Shown piece by piece: positions 57,652 to 64,000 of a stretch of DNA of 64,000 bases; the stretch's first letter is position 1; every line of letters starts with the position of its first letter. The DNA comes from Seison nebaliae (lineage: Eukaryota > Rotifera > Pararotatoria > Seisonacea > Seisonidae): positions 97,435 through 161,434 of the forward strand of contig JALJEE010000145.1 in the NCBI GenBank assembly GCA_023231475.1, read 5' to 3'. A program made the translations under genes and the position numbers. The notes under the pieces were generated by a model that saw only the letters and a list, made by a program, of their open reading frames with translations, searched no databases and was not told the origin of the DNA.

Positions 57652-58146
57652 CTAGATAATTTGGTCTTCTGACCAATGAACTAGATTCTTCCGCTTAATA
57701 TGAATTTTAGCATGTTGCTCATTAAGTTTTCTAAGCTGAATCGCATATGGTATGAATAAAGTTTGTTCAGTGGGAAATCTGTTGAGAGTAATCTCAACTT
57801 TGGGTTTTTCCGTATTCTTATAATTCCTAGCAGTTCCTTCTAAGAAATTTCGAGAACATTTCCCCATTTCTTTGGATAATTTTCCTTTCTTAATATGCTG
57901 TTCAGTATCGTAATAGCGATTCTGATACGAACCTAAAAAACCTAAGAAAAACACCACTCCCCCTAATACGATGATAATGATTCCAAGACAGACATTGACT
58001 ATGAAGTCCACTTTATCAAATTCGGCTTCTAGGTTAGTCTGCTCTGTAATTAAGATGTTAAACTAACAATAAAAAATGTGAAAGAATTAACCGATCGTAC
58101 CCATTACAAAGGAAAAACAAACGCACAATGATATAATTTGTATCAT
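57652..58146 (-). CDS. Small type I membrane protein, unknown family
   Basis: Two exons (58146-58092 and 58043-57652) across a 48-nt intron give 148 residues. The first exon supplies a signal peptide (MIQIISLCVCFSFVMGT). A short acidic ectodomain follows (EQTNLEAEFDKVD). The transmembrane helix is FIVNVCLGIIIIVLGGVVFF. A basic cytosolic tail of about 90 residues contains KKGKLSKEMGKCSRNFLEG and ends SEDQII. The layout is coherent and the splice restores frame exactly, so I think the gene is real. It is not recognised and sits in an accessory-looking stretch. Confidence 0.6.
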
Positions 58147-58578
58147 TTTTTTTAAATCTGAAAACTAAACTGTATTATGAAATTGAAATGAAAACTTTTG
58201 TTAATATTTTTAACGGTTTGAACTTGATTGCTTTCATTATATAAATTTGTTCGCAAATAACAAAACCAATTTTTGACAAAGTTCCTTTTTTTAACATGCT
58301 CATTATTTGTTATACATGACAACAGTTTATGGATTGACCATTTTATCATGAGCGACATCTTCAGAAATTTCGTCATTACTTGCAATATTTCGATCCACTC
58401 CCATTTTTTTCACCTTGTTGACAATCTCTCATTTTTTTACATCTCGCAATCCTTTCCAATTCACACAGTACCGATACCAGGAGAGTAATGATCCCTATCT
58501 TTCAAACTCCATTTTTCTTCTTAAAGAAATGCATGAAGCACCATTTCGAGTTAAATCTCAGAAGAACAGAAGAATTAT
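58147..58578. other. Intergenic, no gene seen
   Basis: AT-rich spacer. The open frames here overlap each other on both strands and show no features. Confidence 0.35.
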
Positions 58579-58839
58579 CTAGTCTCCGAATTTTACGTCT
58601 CCCAATTGTCCAATGTCCGAATTGTCTGTCACCCATTCAAAGTATGTGTTCACAGTTTGTTTATGAAAAAAATATTTGTCTTCTTTGCTGATAACAATTA
58701 TCTTTTTCAATTGATCACTTAGACGAGGAGAACATTCAAAAGAAGACGGAGTTTCCTCCTTCTCCGGCTTATCAGCTTCTCTATGTAATTCGCTAGAGAA
58801 TTTTTTTCGAGGTTTTATACCTACCATATGGTACATCAT
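58579..58839 (-). pseudogene. Inverted partial copy of the 59.9-62.9 kb repeat-protein gene
   Basis: On the minus strand the frame reads FSSELHREADKPEKEETPSS, then DQLKKIIVISKEDKYFFHK. It closely matches FSSELHREVSPKEADKPEKK and DRLNKIIVVGKKDNVFINK in the membrane-proximal part of the plus-strand gene (about 62394-62560). At the DNA level AACTGTGAACACA is shared just after. A short deletion and a frame change then remove the match before the transmembrane region. No repeats or transmembrane segment are present, so this is a truncated copy. Confidence 0.75.
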
Positions 58840-59869
58840 ATGTCAAACCTATCCGTTTCCTCTTTTTCTTCAATTTCTTCTTCAAAGAATATCTTACACA
58901 TATAACATATAATAATCATTAATTTCCTTAACTTTTTTGTTAAAATATATTTCAACTATCTGTTTTATTTGATCGCCATAATCACTTTGTCAGACTAATA
59001 ACAGAGTCTTCTGCACAAAAGTTAGTCAAGTTCATTCAATTTACTATCCTGGAATCATGCTCCGGAATCATGCAGGGAAAAACAAATGGTGTCGTTTATG
59101 GTATTTCATTTAACCCTAAAAGTTTACAATCAAAGTTTACAGATTTGAAGAATGCTTAGGGAACCTTGCTTAGGAGAATATTTAAAAAGTTTCAGAAGAG
59201 GTTGTTAACGATAATGGATTATACATTCTGTATTATCTGTATATAGATATTATCATGGATGTCATTTAATTTTGAAACTTTTCCTATTATAATAAGATAA
59301 TATATACGATACGATTGAAAATACCAAAGAAGAACCCGATTTATGTTTACGAACTCTACCTAACCAAAACGAAGATTAAATATTTATATATATATAGTTT
59401 TTTGAAACTGAGAAAATGAGGAGTTGTAGGAGTAACCAGATGTACCTTTAATGGAGTCAATAAACATTGGAATAATCCAGTTCTAGGCCTATTTTAGGAG
59501 AACGAAAAAAATTTATGATATGTCGCTCATTTAGCACAACTTTTTATTGTGAGTTTTACGAACAAAATCAATGTTAAATTATCTTCCTTCAAAAATTGTG
59601 TTTATTAACAAAAGAAGTTCTTAATTTTTAGTCTGCAACTCGATGCGGGGATGAATATTTCGTCTTTACTTTAGGAATAATAGATATTAATAACAATAAA
59701 AGGAAAATTAGAAGCCAAAGCCGATTTTTTATTTTCCATTTCAATTTTTCGTATTGAAGGAAGTCGAGTATAAATTCGTATATTTCCATTGCATTTCAAT
59801 TCATTCTATTTTGATAATTTTTTGTTTTTTATTTTAAACTTTTACTTCATTCTTTATCTATCCCACAAT
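58840..59869. other. Upstream region of the repeat-protein gene
   Basis: About 1 kb of AT-rich sequence, with a (TA)n run near 59383-59396. It includes the presumed promoter of the next gene. No other gene was seen. Confidence 0.4.
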
Positions 59870-62800
59870 ATGAGCACCAAATTGGAACAAGTTGATGGAG
59901 AATTTAGCATTCGTTCGTCAATGTCAGGAGACGACTGGTACCTTACGCCATCTTTATATTTCGAGGAACTAGATAGGGAATATAAAGTATTAAAAGATAA
60001 AATTCGACATGGAACTTCCTCAAAATCGGGAAAATCATCTGAAAACTCTCTCGATACAATGTCTTTAGGTAATAGTAATACATTTTTTGTATGTTAATTA
60101 CTGAAAAATGGTTTATTTGATCTATTTCTCGGACATAATGTTGATTTGAACAATGGACATATAAAAAGGTTCTCATCTGTCGAAAATAAATCGTTGTCTC
60201 ACTTTGCAAGTTTAATCTAGTTTGATTAAATCAGTAACTACAAGTGATATGATCGATTTGACTTAATCGTGTTTGACAGATGATGATAAAGTTTGAATCA
60301 CACTATGAATAATGAATCGTCAAGTTTCATTAGTGTGATCGGACAATCATTAATCACATGATAAGCGGAAAACTTATCAAAATCAACATCAAGTCCGAAA
60401 TATTGATAAAATAAACCATCTTTTATTATTTTAAGGGTTAAAATTATATGATTATTAACAGCAGAATCTTTAGGCTCGAGGAAATCGAAATATACATATT
60501 CTAATGGTACTACTCCAACTTCTTCTGAAGCATCGTTCCCATCAGATTATTCCAGGAATAGCTCGAGAATTTCTGGAAAATCTAAAGGAAATTCAGAGAA
60601 ATTAAGTGCTCTTCAGAATGCGATTACAAATATTTCAGATATTCAGTCATTTGATCGAAGACTTAAATCTCCAAGACTTCCAGATGATATGTCAACGATT
60701 CCTAAAGATTCGACTATCTCTACAACAACCGCTGTTACTGAAACAAGCACTCCTTTGACTAGTGCAGCGAACGTATCGAAAATATCAGGAAAATCGATGG
60801 AGTATAAAAATAAAGAGAGTAAGAATTCTTCTGACATCTCCATTTCGAAAGGTTCATTGAAGTCTAAAGTTTCTGAAGTTACTTCAAGAATTCGGAGTGG
60901 ATCTCTGGATATTTCAGTTACAGTTGGTCCTGTTGAAATTAGAACCGAAAGACGATCTGGAACTTATTCAGATATTGATGAAGAAACGATAGGAAATTTC
61001 AGTTTACGCAGTATGTCGATTATTCCAAGTGTATCTCTAACTTTATCGAAATATACACGTAAAACACTTTCTGATCAAATATTCGTTAAAGGACTAAGAA
61101 CACCTCATCCAAGTCCGACTAATTTATCCAAAATTCCTGAAAAATTTAGCGAAAGTGACAAAACTGTTAACGGAACTTCTTTATCGTCATATTCTAATAA
61201 AGAAGAAATCACTCCAAATAGCTCAATAATTCCAGAACATTTAAGTGATTTGGATAAATATAACAGTAGAAGTTCTTTATCGTCAATTTCGAATAATGAA
61301 AAATTCACTCCTAATACATCAGTAGTTCCAGAACATTTAAGTGATTTGGATCAATATAACAGTAGAAGTTCTTTATCGTCAAATTCGAATAATGAAAAAT
61401 TCACTCCTAATACATCGGTAGTTCCAGAACTTAATAGTTACATGGACAATAGTATGGATAGAACTACTTTTTCATCCAATTCACATAAAGGAAGATTCAC
61501 TTCAAATATATCTGAAATTCCTGAAGAATTTAGTGAAATTGACAAAAGTGTCGGTGGAACAACTTTGTCATCTAATTCTAATAATGGAGAATTGGCTCCA
61601 AATACCTCCATAATTCCAGAACACTTAAGTGAATTGGATAAAGATATTGGTAGAAGTTCTTTATCATCAAATTCGAATAAAGGAAAATTCATTGAAAACA
61701 CATCAGTAATTCCAAAATTAAGTAGTTTTATGAACAACAGTATCAATAGAACTACTTTATCGTCAGATTCTAGTAAGGAGAGATTGACTCCAAATACCTC
61801 TATAATTCCTGAACTAACAATTGTCAGTAACGTGGAGAAAAGTACGACTGAAACTACTTTAACGAAGAGAAGGTTTACTCCAAACACATCAGTAATTCCT
61901 CGACAACAAAGTGGATTTGACAAAAGCGTCAGTAAAATTTCTTCAAAATCTAATTCAAAAGACGTTAAAATTACTCCAAAATCCGATTCAAAACGAAGTT
62001 TAAAAAGTTCTAGTAAGCCAACGAATAGTTTGATAAAAAAATCTCAAGCAAAGAATATGAGTAAAAAGACATTTGGAACAACTGAAAAACGGAAAGTGTC
62101 AAGCCATAACAGTGGACCTGATTTTATGGACACTCTAAATTCCATGGAAGAGTCGTTAGTAAAATCAGTCCCTAAATTGGTGGACAACGCCCGTTCAGTG
62201 GAAAAGAAGAATCCAATTTCTCGTCTGGCAAGTTTAATATCGGAATTTGGTAAATCTCCTGATCGGAAAAGTAAAAAAGAACCTCAGGATGGAGAAGGGA
62301 TGTCGACAATGATACCGACTCAAAAAAAAATGAACGATGAACCGATTGTAGACCGAGTAGCCCCAACATATGACGTCGGCATAAGTCCTCGCCGAACTTT
62401 CTCTAGTGAGCTACACAGAGAAGTATCTCCAAAAGAAGCGGATAAACCAGAGAAGAAGGAGAATCCGCCTTCTAATGAATCTTCTCCTCCTGCAAATGAT
62501 CGATTGAACAAGATCATTGTTGTAGGTAAAAAGGACAATGTGTTCATCAATAAATATTTGGGTGGATCACAAAACTGTGAACACAATTTTGAAGGGATAG
62601 AGGATGATAATGTGTCTGCATGTACCGGTTGCTGCTTAATTAAGGAGGAAATATCTGGTAGGATTCCTGCATTCTACCTCGATAAACATGTGGTGCTCGA
62701 CGGTTGGTCGGTCGTGCTATTTGCTGGTGGTATTTTAATCAGCGGGGTTTTATCAGCCCTTTTGGGGTATGTTTGCGGGACCAAATCCAACAAGAGATAT

Positions 62801-62911
62801 AGTACTCCTTTTACAGACAGCTCCGATTCGTCCTTTTTGAGGAGTTTTGAATTGCATTCGGAACCGAACAACTGTGATTTATGTGATTTTCATCCAAAGA
62901 ATGGAGTTTAA
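59870..62911 (+). CDS. Serine-rich tandem-repeat protein with C-terminal transmembrane helix
   Basis: Two exons (59870-60068 and 60462-62911) join in frame across a 393-nt intron, giving 882 residues. The start at 59870 (MSTKLEQVDGEFSIRSS) has no signal peptide. The central part (61110-61975) has about nine tandem ~32-residue repeats with consensus TPNTSxIPEHLSDLDKxxxR followed by SSLSSNSNNEKF. The first few units are nearly identical in DNA (96-nt period). A basic Ser/Lys-rich region follows, then a Cys-containing segment (SACTGCCLIKEE), one hydrophobic helix (VVLFAGGILISGVLSALLG), and a 40-residue tail with CDLCDFHP. No family is recognised. The repeats and the broken inverted copy nearby suggest rapid evolution. 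Confidence 0.75.
61110..61975 (+). repeat. 96-nt coding tandem repeats
   Basis: Roughly nine units of about 96 nt. The block near 61300-61395 is almost repeated at 61396-61430 (TTCACTCCTAATACATC, then GTAGTTCCAGAAC). Similarity is highest among units 2-4, which points to recent expansion or gene conversion there. Confidence 0.75.
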
Positions 62912-63789
62912 TGTCTTCATGTTAAAATTTTATTTTAGGTAAAATTTTTTTTTAATATAATGATAATTTAAATGTAACTTTCAAAAAACTATAAATGTTT
63001 TTACTTTATTTTTTTTATTATTTCTTCATAACATATGCGAAATTTAAGAAAGAAAGATAATAAATTTTAGGAAACGCTGAAAGTGCTCCATCATCCTATT
63101 AAATAGGATTCTCCAATTTCATTATAAAAAAATGTTAAGCAATAATAGAGGATCAATTTAAGATCAATTCAGAATTAAGTACCCTACTGGGCGCTTAAAA
63201 ATTTACACAGAAAATGCAAAAAAATTAAGTTATTGATGGTGCTGAAGAAGATAAGGCTATTTAAAATTTTCAACCAAGTTACCCAAAAAACCCTTTTTAA
63301 AAAACCGATGAAAAATTTCAATTTATCCCATCCGAAATTTTAATAAGAAAAAGATTATTGGAAATTTAGAAATTTTTTTGTATCCAACATCGATTTTTCA
63401 ATCAACAGAAACATTGAACTTTGATAAAAGAATCTATGAATAACAGATAACAAATATAGATGTATTCTGATTTAATAATGAAGTTATCCCAGCAAACGGA
63501 AGAAATGCAACCTATATTGCACCGGAATTCTTATCCCTCTAGATATTAAAGTCGAAATAGTGTCTAACTACTTGTTGAAAAAGGACAGGTCAATGCTTCA
63601 AAAATAATATACCGATTGAAAATTGATGTTCTTCCATAGTATTTTTTAAGAATCAAATTTATAGTAGTGCTGTGATTATGATCCGTGAGTCCAAAGTGAT
63701 AAGACTCGAGTCCTCCATACATTATGGAAAGAAAAAATCCAGACATGATAAGAGTCCTATACATACAAGGCTCGAGCCTTGTATATATA
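62912..63789. other. Intergenic, no gene seen
   Basis: AT-rich, with homopolymer runs. The short open frames have no features. Confidence 0.45.
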
Positions 63790-64000
63790 CACGAATAATA
63801 TATATTTATTTATTTATTTTATTTATTTATTTATTTACGAAAAAAAGGAGAAAAAGAAAAAAAAAGATATAAACGGGAAAAAAAAAGAAAAAAAAAATAA
63901 ATAAATTCCCATACAGGGACAATTCAAGTCTCGCTCTCGAGGAGAATCCTCAGGGCGCTTGGTTGGTTGTTCTCTATCAAGGTCTTGGCAGATTGCAGAG
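63790..64000 (-). mobile_element. 3' end of a non-LTR retrotransposon entering from the right edge
   Basis: On the minus strand the window edge reads LQSAKTLIENNQPSALRILL then ESET and a stop, a plausible C-terminus of a retrotransposon ORF. It is followed by a short 3' UTR (GTCCCTGTATGGGAATTT), T-rich sequence and an (AAAT)n tail at about 63840-63790. The last 100 nt are much more GC-rich than the neighbourhood. Only the end is visible, so the family cannot be named. Confidence 0.5.

Noticed and set aside
61438-61923. 161-codon minus frame over the repeat protein
   Set aside because: Antisense of the 96-nt coding repeats; the plus frame is longer and has coherent domains.

Overview
This window is AT-rich nuclear DNA from a small-bodied metazoan with a compact genome. 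The signs are multi-exon animal genes split by very short introns (many 42-61 nt, GT-AG, often with weak donors such as GTTTTT or GTTATT), abundant low-complexity and microsatellite sequence, non-LTR retrotransposon debris and a eukaryotic tRNA-Asn. I cannot name the species. A probable CFAP99 (cilia/flagella protein) gene favours a lineage that still makes motile cilia or flagellate sperm. The intron sizes would otherwise also fit acariform mites, rotifers, orthonectids or other compact genomes.

Layout, left to right. 0.3-2.1 kb: a neuronal-calcium-sensor-like EF-hand gene and a group XII phospholipase A2 gene, both minus. 2.8-4.5 kb: COQ2 and TIMM22, plus strand, 88 nt apart. 5.5-7.8 kb: a tandem pair of aquaporins that both carry Asn-Phe-Ala-Val where Asn-Pro-Ala-Arg is expected. 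9.1-12.4 kb: an intronless inositol polyphosphate 5-phosphatase. 13.4-14.6 kb: proteasome subunit PSMD4/Rpn10. 15.3-16.6 kb: TOMM40. 17.5-20.0 kb: an intronless ATG4 protease with a long low-complexity tail ending in a possible LC3-interacting motif. 21.5-27.0 kb: DNA ligase III and, beside it on the same strand, a shortened DNA-ligase-III-like paralogue. 27.4 kb: tRNA-Asn(GUU). 27.6-30.8 kb: divergent MRPS17 and CFAP99. 31-36 kb: a large two-transmembrane, Asn/Gln/Ser-rich protein of unknown function.

36-48 kb is about 12 kb with almost no coding signal except one isolated exon-like block at 45.6 kb. It looks like large introns and/or regulatory DNA. 48.1-50.9 kb: MRPS5 and ACTR10, converging with 19 nt between stop codons. 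51.8-63 kb is an accessory-looking stretch: a fast-evolving secreted protein gene, a decayed reverse transcriptase, MCCC1, a small type I membrane protein, a broken inverted copy of the neighbouring gene, and an 882-residue membrane protein with nine ~32-residue repeats. The right edge enters the 3' end of a non-LTR element.

Functionally, an unusual share of the recognised genes act in mitochondria: COQ2, TIMM22, TOMM40, MRPS17, MRPS5, MCCC1 and probably LIG3. The rest cover proteostasis (PSMD4, ATG4), phosphoinositide and lipid turnover, dynactin (ACTR10) and water/solute channels. All exon joins below were worked out by eye from frame, GT-AG sites and family alignment from memory. None has been checked against transcripts.
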